From JALZKA01 sp963734015 (GTDB taxonomy: Bacteria > Actinomycetota > Thermoleophilia > Solirubrobacterales > 70-9): a stretch of DNA of 64,000 nucleotides. The notes beneath the pieces are model-generated. The model had not been told where the DNA came from, ran no database searches, and saw only the letters and a list, made by a program, of their open reading frames with translations. A program made the position numbers and the translations under genes. Within the stretch, counting starts at the first letter, position 1. Each line of letters begins with the position of its first letter. Below, piece by piece: positions 15,505-23,476 of the stretch. Location: NCBI GenBank assembly GCA_963734015.1, contig CAVTFG010000019.1, positions 1 to 64,000 on the forward strand, in the 5' to 3' direction.

Positions 15505-16670
15505 TGAGCGTCACCGTCGCAGTCGGGATCTCGGACGATTTCGATGCGGCGTCCGCGTTCGATGAGGCCGCCGCCGGCGCCCGCGCCGGATTGGGGGGAG
15601 CCGCTTGCGACCTCTGCATGGTCTTCGCGGGCGCTCCCCATCTGGGCCACGCCGAAGGCATCCTCGCGGTGGTCCACGCGCAGCTCTCGCCGCGCGTCCT
15701 GATCGGCTGTGGCGCCGGCGGCGTCGTCGGGGGCGGCCGCGAGATCGAGGAGGGGAACGGCGCGGTGGTCTGGGCGCTGTCGGCCCCAGAAGCGACGATC
15801 GATCCTCTCGCCCTGACGACCGCCTCGGTGGAAGGCGGCATCGCGCTGGCAGGCCTGCCGGAGGATCCGGCCTCCTACGGCGACGCGATGGTCGTGCTGG
15901 CGGATCCGAACACCTTCTCCGCCGACGCGCTGCTGCTCCACCTGAACGACGAGCGGCCCGCGATGCCGGTGCTGGGCGGGCTCGCGAGCGCCGCGGCCGA
16001 GGGCTCGGCATCGCTGTTCCTGAACGGGCAGGTGATCGACTCGGGCGCGGTCGCCTGCTCGCTCAGCGGGATCGAGCTCATGCCCTGCGTCTCGCAGGGC
16101 GCAGCCCCGGTCGGGCCGGAGATGACCGTGACCGGGGTCGAGGGGAACCTGATCTCCGAGCTGGCCTCGAGGCCGGCCCTCGAACGGCTGCGCGAGGCGA
16201 TCTCCGAGCTCGAGCCGGACGAGCGGGATCTTGCGGCTGAGGGCCTGCTGCTCGGCGTGGTCATCGACGAGAACCAGCCCGACTACGAGCGCGGCGATTT
16301 CCTCGTCCGCCCGATCGTCGGAGTTGATCCCGAGTCGGGCGGCCTCGCATTTGCCGACCGCGTGCGGGTCGGCCAGACCGTGCGGCTGCACGTTCGGGAC
16401 TCGGGTTCGGCGACCGACGACCTGCGCGAGGCGCTTGCGGCGAGGGCCGAGGCCCTCGGCCCCTCGGGTGCGGCCGGTGCTCTGCTCTTCACGTGCAACG
16501 GCCGCGGCGCTCACATGTTCGCCGAGCCCGACCACGACGCCGTCGCGCTCGACGAAGCCTTCGGGGCGCCCGCCGGCGGATTTTTCTGCGCAGGAGAGAT
16601 CGGCCCGGTGGGCGGTCGCAACTTCCTTCATGGCTTCACGGCCACCATGGCCGTGTTCCCGCGCGATTGA
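15504..16670 (+). CDS. FIST N/C-domain sensory protein
   Basis: A 388-residue soluble protein with the FIST (F-box and intracellular signal transduction) N-terminal domain (about 1-190, containing VLIGCGAGGVVGGGREIEEGNGAVVWAL) and FIST C-terminal domain (about 215-380, with GALLFTCNGRGAHMFAEPDHD and GFFCAGEIGPVGGRNFLHGFTAT). FIST domains are thought to bind small ligands such as amino acids and often sit with signalling proteins; here it stands alone as a one-gene module behind prfB (TGATG overlap). Ligand unknown. Confidence 0.88.
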   Translation: MSVTVAVGISDDFDAASAFDEAAAGARAGLGGAACDLCMVFAGAPHLGHAEGILAVVHAQLSPRVLIGCGAGGVVGGGREIEEGNGAVVWALSAPEATIDPLALTTASVEGGIALAGLPEDPASYGDAMVVLADPNTFSADALLLHLNDERPAMPVLGGLASAAAEGSASLFLNGQVIDSGAVACSLSGIELMPCVSQGAAPVGPEMTVTGVEGNLISELASRPALERLREAISELEPDERDLAAEGLLLGVVIDENQPDYERGDFLVRPIVGVDPESGGLAFADRVRVGQTVRLHVRDSGSATDDLREALAARAEALGPSGAAGALLFTCNGRGAHMFAEPDHDAVALDEAFGAPAGGFFCAGEIGPVGGRNFLHGFTATMAVFPRD

Positions 16671-16695
16671 GCTCTGCCTGATCACGCGCCCCGCC

Positions 16696-16701
16696 TAAGC
16701 T
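16696..16701 (+). promoter_or_regulatory. Candidate -10 box of nadC (leaderless type)
   Basis: TAAGCT ends exactly 6 nt before the GTG start of nadC. Confidence 0.45.
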
Positions 16702-16707
16702 GAAAGG

Positions 16708-17565
16708 GTGGAAATCACGGACGAGCACCGCGACCTGGTGGCGCGCGCGTTGGCCGAGGACGTCGGCGCCGGCGACATCACCGGCGCGGCCGTCGTCGAC
16801 GCCGAGACGCGGGCTCGCGCGCGGATCATCCAGAAGGCTCCGGGCGTGGTCTACGGGCTCGACCTGGCCGAGGAGGTCTTCCGGCAGGCGGGCTGCGACG
16901 AGTTCGACCGGCTGGTCGAAGAGGGCGCATGGCGCGACGAGGTTCCAACCGACATCGCGCGCGTCGCAGGGCCCGCGAGGGCGGTCCTGGTCGGCGAGCG
17001 CGTCGCCCTCAACCTGCTCGGCCACATGTCGGGTATCGCGACGCTTACGGCACAGTTCGTCGACGCGGCTCGGGAGGGCGGCGCGGTGATCCTGGACACC
17101 CGCAAGACGCTTCCGGGGCTGCGGGCGCTGGAGAAGGCCTCGGTGGTCGCCGGCGGCGGCCAGAACCACCGGATCGGGCTGTACGACGCGATCCTCATCA
17201 AGGAGAACCACGCCGAGCTGGCGGGCGGGATCGGCGAGGCGGTGCGCCGCTCGCGCGAGGCCCAACCCGAGATGCCGGTCGAGATCGAGGTGCGGGACGC
17301 CGCCGAGGTCCAGGACGCCCTGGAGGCGGGCGCCGACCGGCTGCTGCTCGACAACATGAAGCTCGCGGGCCTCCGCTCAGCGGTGGCTGCGCGCGACGCG
17401 GCTGAGCGGGAGTCGGGCCGGCGGGCGACCCTGGAGGCGTCGGGAGGGATCTCGCTCTCGACCGTCGCCGGCATCTCGGAGACCGGCGTGGACTACATCT
17501 CGGTCGGGGCGTTGACGCATTCGTCGCCGGCGCTCGACCTCAGCCTCCTGTTGGACGGCGCCTAG
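16708..17565 (+). CDS. nadC: Nicotinate-nucleotide diphosphorylase (carboxylating), quinolinate phosphoribosyltransferase
   Basis: A 285-residue type II phosphoribosyltransferase making nicotinate mononucleotide from quinolinate and PRPP in de novo NAD synthesis. Motifs: LAEDVGAGDITGAAVV at the N terminus, NLLGHMSGIATLT, LDTRKTLPGLRALEKASVVAGGGQNHRIGLYDAILIKENH (PRPP and quinolinate contacts), LLLDNMK and EASGGISL at the phosphate end. nadA lies 1 kb downstream on the same strand, separated by a minus-strand glycosylase gene; nadB is not present. GTG start set by the -10 box and homology. Confidence 0.95.
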   Translation: MEITDEHRDLVARALAEDVGAGDITGAAVVDAETRARARIIQKAPGVVYGLDLAEEVFRQAGCDEFDRLVEEGAWRDEVPTDIARVAGPARAVLVGERVALNLLGHMSGIATLTAQFVDAAREGGAVILDTRKTLPGLRALEKASVVAGGGQNHRIGLYDAILIKENHAELAGGIGEAVRRSREAQPEMPVEIEVRDAAEVQDALEAGADRLLLDNMKLAGLRSAVAARDAAERESGRRATLEASGGISLSTVAGISETGVDYISVGALTHSSPALDLSLLLDGA

Positions 17566-17572
17566 CGCCGGC

Positions 17573-18421
17573 TTACTTGAGGAGGCGCGAGAGGCGGCGG
17601 TCCTTGAGCACACGCCCGCCCGTCTGCTCCTCAGGGCAGTAGTTCGTCTGGTGCTCAGCGAAGAACACGGCCTCGATCGTGGTCCCGCAGCGCGGGCACG
17701 GCTCGCCCTCGCGCTTATGCACCTGGAGCGGCATCGGCAGCTTGTTCGGGACCTCGTCCCCGACGACCTCCTCGTAATGGTCGATCGCCTCGCCCAAGAC
17801 CGCGAGCGCATCGTAGAGGCGCTCGACCTCGTCCGGCTCGAGCTCCGAGCCCTTCTTGAACGGCGAGAGCTTGGCGCGCCAGAGGATCTCGTCCACCCAT
17901 TGGCGGCCGATGCCGGCGATCTGCCGCTGGTCGCGCAGCAGCGGGTGCAGGTGCCGCGGCTGGTCGACCGCCGCTGCGAGCTCCGGCAGCGGGGGCGCGG
18001 GCCACGCCTCGGGGCCGAGGGTGGCGACCATCTCGTCGTTCTCCACCTCCGCGTCGGGCAGCAGCTTTGCCCAGGCCCGCTGCTTCGAGCCGAACTCGCG
18101 CAGCCGCAGCTCGCGGCCGTCGGTCAGTCGGATCAGGACGCGCGACGCCTTGTCCCGGAGCGACGCGCGCTTGTCGAACGCCTGCAGCCTCCCGGCGGAC
18201 ATCAGATGGACGAGCAGCGAAAGCTCGCCGGAGAACTCGACAACCGGCATCTTGCCGTAGCGCCTGGTGCCCTCGACTTTGCGGCCGGCGAGCGCCGACA
18301 GAGGCGGATCGATGGTCTTGAGGGCAACCATTCCCGGCGCGAGGGTCGATTCGACCTCGGCGCCCGACAGGACGGCGCCGAGGCGGCGAACGGTGATCTC
18401 CACTTCGGGCAGTTCCGGCAT
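17573..18421 (-). CDS. Fpg/Nei-family DNA glycosylase (MutM-like) with altered zinc finger
   Basis: A 282-residue base-excision enzyme. The catalytic N terminus MPELPEVEITVRRL (Pro2, Glu3) and the RRYGKMP lysine are intact, as is the H2TH region (DQRQIAGIG). Two departures are visible: the conserved Asn of GIGN is Arg (AGIGRQW), and the C-terminal zinc finger reads CPRC ... YCPEEQTGGRVLKD, so the fourth Cys is Glu. The Arg of the finger loop (GGRVLK) is kept. It may be a non-MutM subgroup with different lesion specificity. Convergent with nadC and divergent from nadA. Confidence 0.85.
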   Translation of the reverse strand: MPELPEVEITVRRLGAVLSGAEVESTLAPGMVALKTIDPPLSALAGRKVEGTRRYGKMPVVEFSGELSLLVHLMSAGRLQAFDKRASLRDKASRVLIRLTDGRELRLREFGSKQRAWAKLLPDAEVENDEMVATLGPEAWPAPPLPELAAAVDQPRHLHPLLRDQRQIAGIGRQWVDEILWRAKLSPFKKGSELEPDEVERLYDALAVLGEAIDHYEEVVGDEVPNKLPMPLQVHKREGEPCPRCGTTIEAVFFAEHQTNYCPEEQTGGRVLKDRRLSRLLK

Positions 18422-18434
18422 CAGTGAATTTGGT

Positions 18435-18487
18435 GAGCGACTTTGTCGCGAAAGCAGGTTTGCCCGCCTGGCAAGGCAGGTTCTTCT
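18435..18487 (+). promoter_or_regulatory. Conserved leader element, copy A (diverged, upstream of nadA)
   Basis: Reads GAGCGACTTTGTCGCGAAAG, then CAGGTTTGCCCGCC, TGGCAA and GGCAGGTTCTTC. It shares the GAGCRAC start, the GCGAAA box, the GTTTG segment and the GC hairpin followed by TTCY with the elements before ftsX and the M50 gene. GCGAC/GTCGC form a hairpin; CCCGCC pairs with GGCAGG through one C-A mismatch. It lies in the divergent mutM-like/nadA gap, oriented with nadA, about 60 nt before its start. Confidence 0.45.
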
Positions 18488-18548
18488 CTAGAATGTAGGC
18501 AGTCATTCGCTCAGCCCACGGGCAAGCGAACATCGGAAAGGACAAGGA

Positions 18549-19583
18549 ATGGCACTCGCCCTGCCGACCGTTGACCCAACCGCACAACTCAGGCTCGAGC
18601 CTGAGGAGATCCGCGCCCTCACGGACGAGGTGCGCGCGCTGGCCGCTGAGCGCAACGCGGTGATCCTCGCCCACAATTACCAGCTCCCCGAGCTCCAGGA
18701 CGTGGCCGACCTCACCGGTGACTCGCTGCAGCTCTCGCGCGAGGCGGCGGCCACCGAGGCCGAGGTGATCGCCTTCTGCGGGGTCCATTTCATGGCCGAG
18801 ACCGCGTCGATCCTCTCGCCGGAAAAGACCGTCCTGATCCCCGACCTGGGCGCCGGCTGCTCGCTCTCCGATTCGATCACCGCCGAGCAACTCGCCGAGT
18901 GGAAGGCCGACCACCCGGGCGCGAAGGTCGTGATGTACGTGAACACGTCGGCCGAGGTCAAGGCGCTCACCGACTACTGCTGCACCTCATCGAATGCGGT
19001 CAAGGTCGTCGAGCACATCTGGCGTGAGCACGGCCCCGAGCAGGACATCCTCTTCGGCCCCGACATGTGGCTGGGCGCGTTCGTGGCGCGCGAGCTGAAG
19101 CTTGCCGACGATCCCGAGCGCTACGCCCGGTTCCACGTCTGGGACGGCGAGTGCCACGTCCACGCCGGCATCCGCCCGGACGACATCACCGCGGTCCGCG
19201 CGGAGCACCCGGAAGCCGAGTTCCTGATCCACCCGGAGTGCGGCTGCTCGACCCAGGCGCTCGAGTACGTCGCCTCGGGCGACATCGAATCCGAAGGCGT
19301 CCACATGCTCTCGACCTCGGGGATGATCAACCACGTGCAATCGAACCCGGACGGCGAGTTCATCGTCGCGACCGAGAACGGGATGCTCTATCCGCTTCAG
19401 CAGGCGGCCCCACAGGCGAACCTGGTCGAGGCGAACCGGATGGCGTTCTGCAAGTACATGAAGATGATCACGCTGCCGAAGCTCCGCGATTCACTTCGCG
19501 ACATGAAGTTCGAGGTCAAGGTCGCGCCGGAGATCGCGGCCAAGGCGCAGGTGCCGATCGACCGCATGGTCGCGATCGGCTAG
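18549..19583 (+). CDS. nadA: Quinolinate synthase A
   Basis: A 344-residue [4Fe-4S] enzyme condensing iminoaspartate with dihydroxyacetone phosphate to quinolinate. Three pseudo-repeats of the fold are visible with the cluster cysteines in FCGVHFMAETA, the CC of TDYCCTSSNA, and HPECGCSTQAL; the triose motif ILAHNYQLPE and DLTGDSLQLSREAA open the protein and EANRMAFCKYMKMI closes it. AAAGGACAAGG lies upstream of the ATG as Shine-Dalgarno. The leader also holds TTCGCT/AGCGAA and GCCC/GGGC inverted repeats (about 18505-18531). With nadC it covers two steps of NAD biosynthesis. Confidence 0.95.
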   Translation: MALALPTVDPTAQLRLEPEEIRALTDEVRALAAERNAVILAHNYQLPELQDVADLTGDSLQLSREAAATEAEVIAFCGVHFMAETASILSPEKTVLIPDLGAGCSLSDSITAEQLAEWKADHPGAKVVMYVNTSAEVKALTDYCCTSSNAVKVVEHIWREHGPEQDILFGPDMWLGAFVARELKLADDPERYARFHVWDGECHVHAGIRPDDITAVRAEHPEAEFLIHPECGCSTQALEYVASGDIESEGVHMLSTSGMINHVQSNPDGEFIVATENGMLYPLQQAAPQANLVEANRMAFCKYMKMITLPKLRDSLRDMKFEVKVAPEIAAKAQVPIDRMVAIG

Positions 19584-19587
19584 AGAC

Positions 19588-20127
19588 CTAGCTGCGCTCC
19601 ATCTCCTCGAGCACGGCCTCCGGGCCGCCCGCCTCGTACGCCGCCAGCGCGCGCCGTCCGACCTCGGGGTCGAGACCGAACTTCTCGGCGTAGCGCTCGT
19701 GGATCTCGCCCCACGTCTCCATCCCCTCGTCCGCGCCCTGCGGCGAGCCGGCGAGCAGCGCATCGAGCCGGCCGAAGTGCACCTCCCAGCCGGCGGCGTG
19801 CTGGGCGCCGAACTTGCGGTCGTCGATCACGTGGGTGAAGACGAGCCGGCAGCCGTTCCCCTCCGGGCTCAGGTCGAAGCGGAACCGCTCGTCGCCCCAG
19901 TTCCAGGCGAGCAGGCGCGGCGGGTCGACCTGCGTGATCTCGCCGTCCTGCTCCATCGCGCTGAAGGTCTCGCCGACCTCGGGCTTCCATTCGGGCCTGG
20001 CGACGAACCAGGCCTCCAGCTCGTCGGGCTCGGTGATCGCGCGCCAGACGCGCTCGACCGGGTGTTCGAGGCGCCGCTCGAAGCGCAGGGCGGGGCGGCC
20101 GTCGATCGTTTCCAGGGTTCCGTCCAT
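19588..20127 (-). CDS. AHSA1/SRPBCC-domain protein paired with an ArsR regulator
   Basis: A 179-residue START-like protein: FERRLEHPVERVWRAITEPDELEAWF at the N terminus and GCRLVFTHVIDDRKFGAQHAAGWEVHFGRLDALL towards the middle are typical of the AHSA1 family. A C-terminal extension of about 40 residues (EIHERYAEKFGLDPEVGRRALAAYEAGG) is charged and helical. AHSA1 proteins of this type are commonly encoded with an ArsR-family repressor and bind hydrophobic small molecules. It overlaps the regulator stop by one base (TGATG). Ligand unknown. Confidence 0.85.
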   Translation of the reverse strand: MDGTLETIDGRPALRFERRLEHPVERVWRAITEPDELEAWFVARPEWKPEVGETFSAMEQDGEITQVDPPRLLAWNWGDERFRFDLSPEGNGCRLVFTHVIDDRKFGAQHAAGWEVHFGRLDALLAGSPQGADEGMETWGEIHERYAEKFGLDPEVGRRALAAYEAGGPEAVLEEMERS

Positions 20128-20429
20128 CACGGGTTCTCCTCCAGGTGTTGTTCGAGGGCATCGAGTTGCGTGGCCCAGTGCTCCCGGTACGGGGCGAGCC
20201 ATTGGTCGACCTCCGAGAGCGGCTCGGCGCGGAGCGCGTACCAGCGCCGGCGCCCCTCGGGGCGTACCTCGACCAGTCCGGCCTCGCGCAGCACGCGCAG
20301 GTGCTTCGAGACGCCGGGCTGGCTCAGCTTCAGTCGCGCGACCAGGTCGTTGACCGACCGCTCGCCGTCTCGCAGCAGGTCGAGGATCAGGCGGCGGGAC
20401 GGCTCGGCAAGGGCCGCGTAGGCGGTCAT
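20127..20429 (-). CDS. ArsR/SmtB-family winged-helix transcriptional regulator
   Basis: A 100-residue winged helix. The sequence AEPSRRLILDLLRDGERSVNDLVARLKLSQPGVSKHLRVLREAGLVEVRPEGRRRWYAL covers the recognition helix and beta-wing. No metal-binding Cys pair is present, so it belongs to the non-metal ArsR class found with AHSA1 partners. It likely represses its own two-gene operon through the palindrome at 20438-20453. Confidence 0.9.
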   Translation of the reverse strand: MTAYAALAEPSRRLILDLLRDGERSVNDLVARLKLSQPGVSKHLRVLREAGLVEVRPEGRRRWYALRAEPLSEVDQWLAPYREHWATQLDALEQHLEENP

Positions 20430-20437
20430 GGAAATAC

Positions 20438-20453
20438 ATTACCAAACGGTTAT
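20438..20453 (-). promoter_or_regulatory. Candidate ArsR operator overlapping the promoter
   Basis: ATTACC-AAAC-GGTTAT is a near-perfect palindrome (one mismatch) ending 9 nt before the arsR start. On the minus strand it overlaps a TATAAC box (20449-20454), so binding would block transcription. Confidence 0.5.
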
Positions 20454-20522
20454 ATGAGACACACAGCACGTCGTTTCGCAACTTTTCCACGGCCGGCTGT
20501 GGAAGATCGACCAGGCGACGAG

Positions 20523-20528
20523 TAGCTT
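20523..20528 (+). promoter_or_regulatory. Candidate -10 box of the MauE/MauA-like operon
   Basis: TAGCTT ends 7 nt before the ATG at 20536, the same leaderless spacing seen at several other genes here. Confidence 0.45.
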
Positions 20529-20535
20529 TCGGCCC

Positions 20536-21483
20536 ATGGTCGAGATGGGGATTCGGTTGGTGCTCGCCGGCATCCTCGTGGGGGCGGCGATCGCCAAGCT
20601 GGCGAGTCCGCGCGCAGGCCGGGACGCGATGGCTGGATTCGGGTTTCAGACGTCCGGAGCCCGGGCGCTCGCGTTCTGGAGCCTGATTGCTGTCGAGTTG
20701 GTTCTCGCGGTGGGCGTCGTCGCCGGCTCGACGGCCGCCGCGTGGCTGGGCGCGGCCCTGATGTTGCTCTTCGCGCTGACGATGGTCGGAGCGATCATGC
20801 GCGGCCGCGCCGGGGAGCCGTGCGGCTGCTTCGGCGCGCGGTCGCGGATCGGCTGGGCCGGCGTCGCCCGCAACCTGGCCCTCGCGGCCGGGTTCACCGT
20901 GGTAGCGGTGCTCGACTCAAGCGACCTCTCCACGGACCAATGGCTGGGCCTGGGCCTGATCGGCGCGCTCGGTGCGTGCGCCGGGCTCGGCGTGGCGACG
21001 TTTGCGCTGGCCCGGGAGGTCGGCCTCCTGCGCCTTCGCGTCGGCCCCGCCTCGGCGCTCGAGATCCCGAGCGAGGGCCCAGAGCTGGGCTCGCGCGCCG
21101 ACCTGGTCCACGAGATCTCCGGAGTCGCGGACGCCGACCTGGGCCTGGCCGTCTTCAGCTCGGCGGGCTGTCACGTCTGCGAGGCGATGCGCCCCGCCGT
21201 GGACTCGATCGCCGCGCACCCCGCCGTGGCCGTCGGCCGTTTCGACGAGCACGCGGACTCGGCGGCGTGGCTGGCGCTCGACGTCCCGGGTAGCCCCTAC
21301 GCCGTCGCGCTCGATCGGGATGGCACCGTGCTCGCCAAGGGAACCTTCAACAACCTCGCCCAGCTCGAATCGATCCTGGCCGCCGCCGAGCGGCGCCGGG
21401 GATCGGTGATGTCAGCCGGCGGGGCAACGCCGGAGCTCGGCTTCGGGCTGCGCCCTCCGCCTCGCGGAACCGCCGGTGCCTGA
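20536..21483 (+). CDS. MauE/DoxX-like membrane protein fused to a thioredoxin-like domain
   Basis: A 315-residue protein. The first about 160 residues form four membrane helices with the MauE-type motif GEPCGCFG between helices 3 and 4. The second half, about 180-290, resembles a thioredoxin/MauD fold with a CxxC in AVFSSAGCHVCEAMRP and a later PYAVALDRDGTVLAKG segment like the cis-Pro and last strands. MauE and MauD are normally separate proteins needed for disulfide maturation of methylamine dehydrogenase small subunit; here they appear fused. The C-terminal tail (from about SAGGATPELGFG) is encoded by a dispersed repeat. It overlaps the next gene by 8 bp. A redox role in the membrane is inferred. 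Confidence 0.8.
   Translation: MVEMGIRLVLAGILVGAAIAKLASPRAGRDAMAGFGFQTSGARALAFWSLIAVELVLAVGVVAGSTAAAWLGAALMLLFALTMVGAIMRGRAGEPCGCFGARSRIGWAGVARNLALAAGFTVVAVLDSSDLSTDQWLGLGLIGALGACAGLGVATFALAREVGLLRLRVGPASALEIPSEGPELGSRADLVHEISGVADADLGLAVFSSAGCHVCEAMRPAVDSIAAHPAVAVGRFDEHADSAAWLALDVPGSPYAVALDRDGTVLAKGTFNNLAQLESILAAAERRRGSVMSAGGATPELGFGLRPPPRGTAGA
21414..21465 (+). repeat. Dispersed palindromic repeat, copy 4 (C-terminal coding region of the MauE fusion)
   Basis: Starts AGCCGGCGGGGCAACGCC as copy 1 does, then GAGCTCGGCTTCGGGC and CCTCCGCCTCG. It is read through in frame and forms the end of the MauE-fusion protein, just before the start of the next gene. Confidence 0.65.
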
Positions 21484-22063
21484 GGCCGAACGAAACCGGG
21501 TGGGGGAGGCGCTCGACGGGATCGCCGGCAACACTTCGCGCCGCGGTTTCATCGCCCGCCTGGGCGGCGCGATGATGGCGGCCACGGCGGGCAGCGTGGT
21601 TGGCCGCGCCATCGAGCCCGGCGAGGCGGACGCCTACCACTTCTGCGGCCACATCTTCACCACGGGCTCGTGCCCGCACCCCACGGGGACGCCGCGCATC
21701 GACAGCGAAGGTTTCCCGCTGCACGCCGCCGACGGCGAGCCGGTCGACAACCTCGGCCGCCGGGTGAACAAGGGCGGCTCGCCGGTCGACAAGAAGGGCA
21801 AGGTGATGCGCGATCCCGACGGCCGGCCCCTGCCTCCCGCGCCCCGCACGAGGGTCTGCGACGAGACGGGCAAGAAGTACGACTTCCCCACCCGGGTCGA
21901 TGGCGGCTGGTACCGCTGTTGCGGCGGCCAGGTCCGCAAGCTCGTCGACTGCTGCGCCTACTCGAGCAGGCGCATCAACGGCGACGCGGCGCTCACGGGC
22001 TACTGCTTCTCCGGCCGCAAGGTCTTCTGCGTCATGTACTTCCAGACCAAGGTGCCTTGCTGA
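21476..22063 (+). CDS. Tat-exported Cys-rich protein, methylamine dehydrogenase light chain (MauA)-like
   Basis: A 195-residue protein. A twin-arginine signal (SRRGFIARL followed by a hydrophobic stretch, about residues 21-50) exports it folded. The mature part has 10 Cys, in HFCGH, GSCPH, RVCDE, YRCCGG, VDCCAY, GYCFSG, FCVMY and a C-terminal Cys; the CCGG and CC spacing recalls the six-disulfide MauA fold. Only one Trp (GGWYRCCGG) is present in the mature part, while tryptophan tryptophylquinone needs two, so a TTQ cofactor is unlikely. Neighbours (MauE-thioredoxin fusion, CcdA-like protein) suit disulfide assembly of such a protein. Function unknown. Confidence 0.7.
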   Translation: MPEAERNRVGEALDGIAGNTSRRGFIARLGGAMMAATAGSVVGRAIEPGEADAYHFCGHIFTTGSCPHPTGTPRIDSEGFPLHAADGEPVDNLGRRVNKGGSPVDKKGKVMRDPDGRPLPPAPRTRVCDETGKKYDFPTRVDGGWYRCCGGQVRKLVDCCAYSSRRINGDAALTGYCFSGRKVFCVMYFQTKVPC

Positions 22064-23475
22064 TGGAGTTCGGCGCCGTCGAGATCACCCTGCTTGCCGC
22101 CGCCCTGCTGGTCGGCGCGACCGGGACCTGGTCGCCCTGCGGCTTCTCGATGATCGAGACGATCGGGCCGGCCGGGCATACCGGCGGGCCCTGGGTGACC
22201 CCGGCCGCCTGCGCCGCCTTCCTGCCCGGTGCGGTGCTCGGGGCGATCGTCACCTTCGGCGGTCTCGCCCTGGCCGGCTCGGTGCTTCCGGGCGGCTGGC
22301 TGGCGTACGCGATCGCGGCTGCCGTCGCGCTGCTCGCGGCGGTCGCCGAGGCGCGCGGCTCGCGCATCGCTCCCCAGATCCGGCGGCAACTCCCCGAGCA
22401 CTGGCGCCGCGTGATGCCGATGCCGGTGGCCGCGGCCCTCTACGGGATCCTGCTCGGGCTCGGTTTCACCACCTTCGTCCTCACGTTCGGGGTCTGGGCG
22501 CTGGCCGGGATCTCTCTCGCCCTCGGCGAGCCTGCGGTCGGCGTCGCCATCGGCATCGGGTTCGGGGTCGGCCGGGCGATCCCGATCGTCGCGCTCGCGC
22601 CGATCGCCGACCGGCCCGCCGGGCGCTCGGCGGTTGCCCTGATGGCCGAGCGCCCCGGCCTCTACCGCGGGATCCGCCTCGGGGATGCGGCTGCCCTTGC
22701 CGCGGCGGCGGCCGCTCTCGTCCTCGCGGCGGGCGCCGAGGCGGACATAACGAGGGTGAAGCCCGGCGCCGACCCATCGGTGGACGGCGGTGACTTCGCC
22801 AGCCAGCGCGGCGAGAGCCGGGCGGCCGAGTACCGACCCGGCTCGGGGGGAGTGGTTCAGCTTCCCGGCACCGATCCCGCGGTCGGCGGCGGCTACTTGG
22901 CCATGCTCGACCGCGGCGACGTCGTGCTTTTCGCGCGCCACCCGCTGGACGAACGGGAGCGGGTCGGCGTCTCCGGCGCGGACGCCGTCGCGGTTTCCGG
23001 ATCCTGGCTCGCGATCCGCACGCGGGTCGACCGGCGCGACGCGCTCCAGGTGAGGCGGCTCGGACCCACCGGCGAGATCGGGCAGGCGAGGGTGATCGCT
23101 GCCGCCGGCCCGCCCGCGCAGATCGGCCTCCCCAGCGTCGCGGGCAGCCGCGTGGCGTACGCGGTCGCCAAGGACCAAAAGAACAAGATCGTCGTCTACG
23201 ACGCCGACAACGGCAAGCGCCGGACCGTCATGGGGGCCAGGAAGAAGGGCCTCTCGAACCCCTCGCTCCACGGCAACTCGATGCTCTACGTGCGCTCGAA
23301 GAAGGAGGGCCGAAACGAGCTCCGCCTGCGCCGACTGAAGAAGGGCGGGGGCGACCGGCGGCTCAAGTCCGGGAAGGTCCGGATGTGGTCGACGGCCCTG
23401 GGCGGGAAACGCGCCTACGTCACGATCCTCGAGGGGCGCCAGCCGCGCTCGCACATCGTCTCGGTCAAGCGCTGA
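22063..23475 (+). CDS. CcdA-like membrane protein with C-terminal extracellular beta-propeller-like domain
   Basis: A 470-residue protein. Residues about 1-230 hold six hydrophobic helices with TWSPCGFSMIETIG in the first, resembling the CcdA/DsbD transmembrane electron carrier, but only one Cys of the usual pair is obvious in the first repeat, with another in AACAAF. The remaining 240 residues are soluble and contain blade-like repeats (for example PSVAGSRVAYAVA, IVVYDADNGKRRTV, PSLHGNSMLYVRS), as in TolB/PQQ-type propellers. It overlaps the MauA-like gene (TGATG). The combination recalls methylamine dehydrogenase, whose large subunit is a propeller, but homology is not shown. Confidence 0.6.
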   Translation: MEFGAVEITLLAAALLVGATGTWSPCGFSMIETIGPAGHTGGPWVTPAACAAFLPGAVLGAIVTFGGLALAGSVLPGGWLAYAIAAAVALLAAVAEARGSRIAPQIRRQLPEHWRRVMPMPVAAALYGILLGLGFTTFVLTFGVWALAGISLALGEPAVGVAIGIGFGVGRAIPIVALAPIADRPAGRSAVALMAERPGLYRGIRLGDAAALAAAAAALVLAAGAEADITRVKPGADPSVDGGDFASQRGESRAAEYRPGSGGVVQLPGTDPAVGGGYLAMLDRGDVVLFARHPLDERERVGVSGADAVAVSGSWLAIRTRVDRRDALQVRRLGPTGEIGQARVIAAAGPPAQIGLPSVAGSRVAYAVAKDQKNKIVVYDADNGKRRTVMGARKKGLSNPSLHGNSMLYVRSKKEGRNELRLRRLKKGGGDRRLKSGKVRMWSTALGGKRAYVTILEGRQPRSHIVSVKR

Positions 23476-23476
23476 G

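Noticed and set aside
18435..18548. NAD-sensing (nadA-motif) riboswitch before nadA.
   Set aside because: The known nadA-motif sequence was not recognised. The element instead resembles those before ftsX and the M50 gene, which have no NAD link.
21476..22063. A true methylamine dehydrogenase light chain with TTQ cofactor.
   Set aside because: Only one Trp is in the mature protein, a separate MauB-like heavy chain gene and other mau genes are missing; called MauA-like only.
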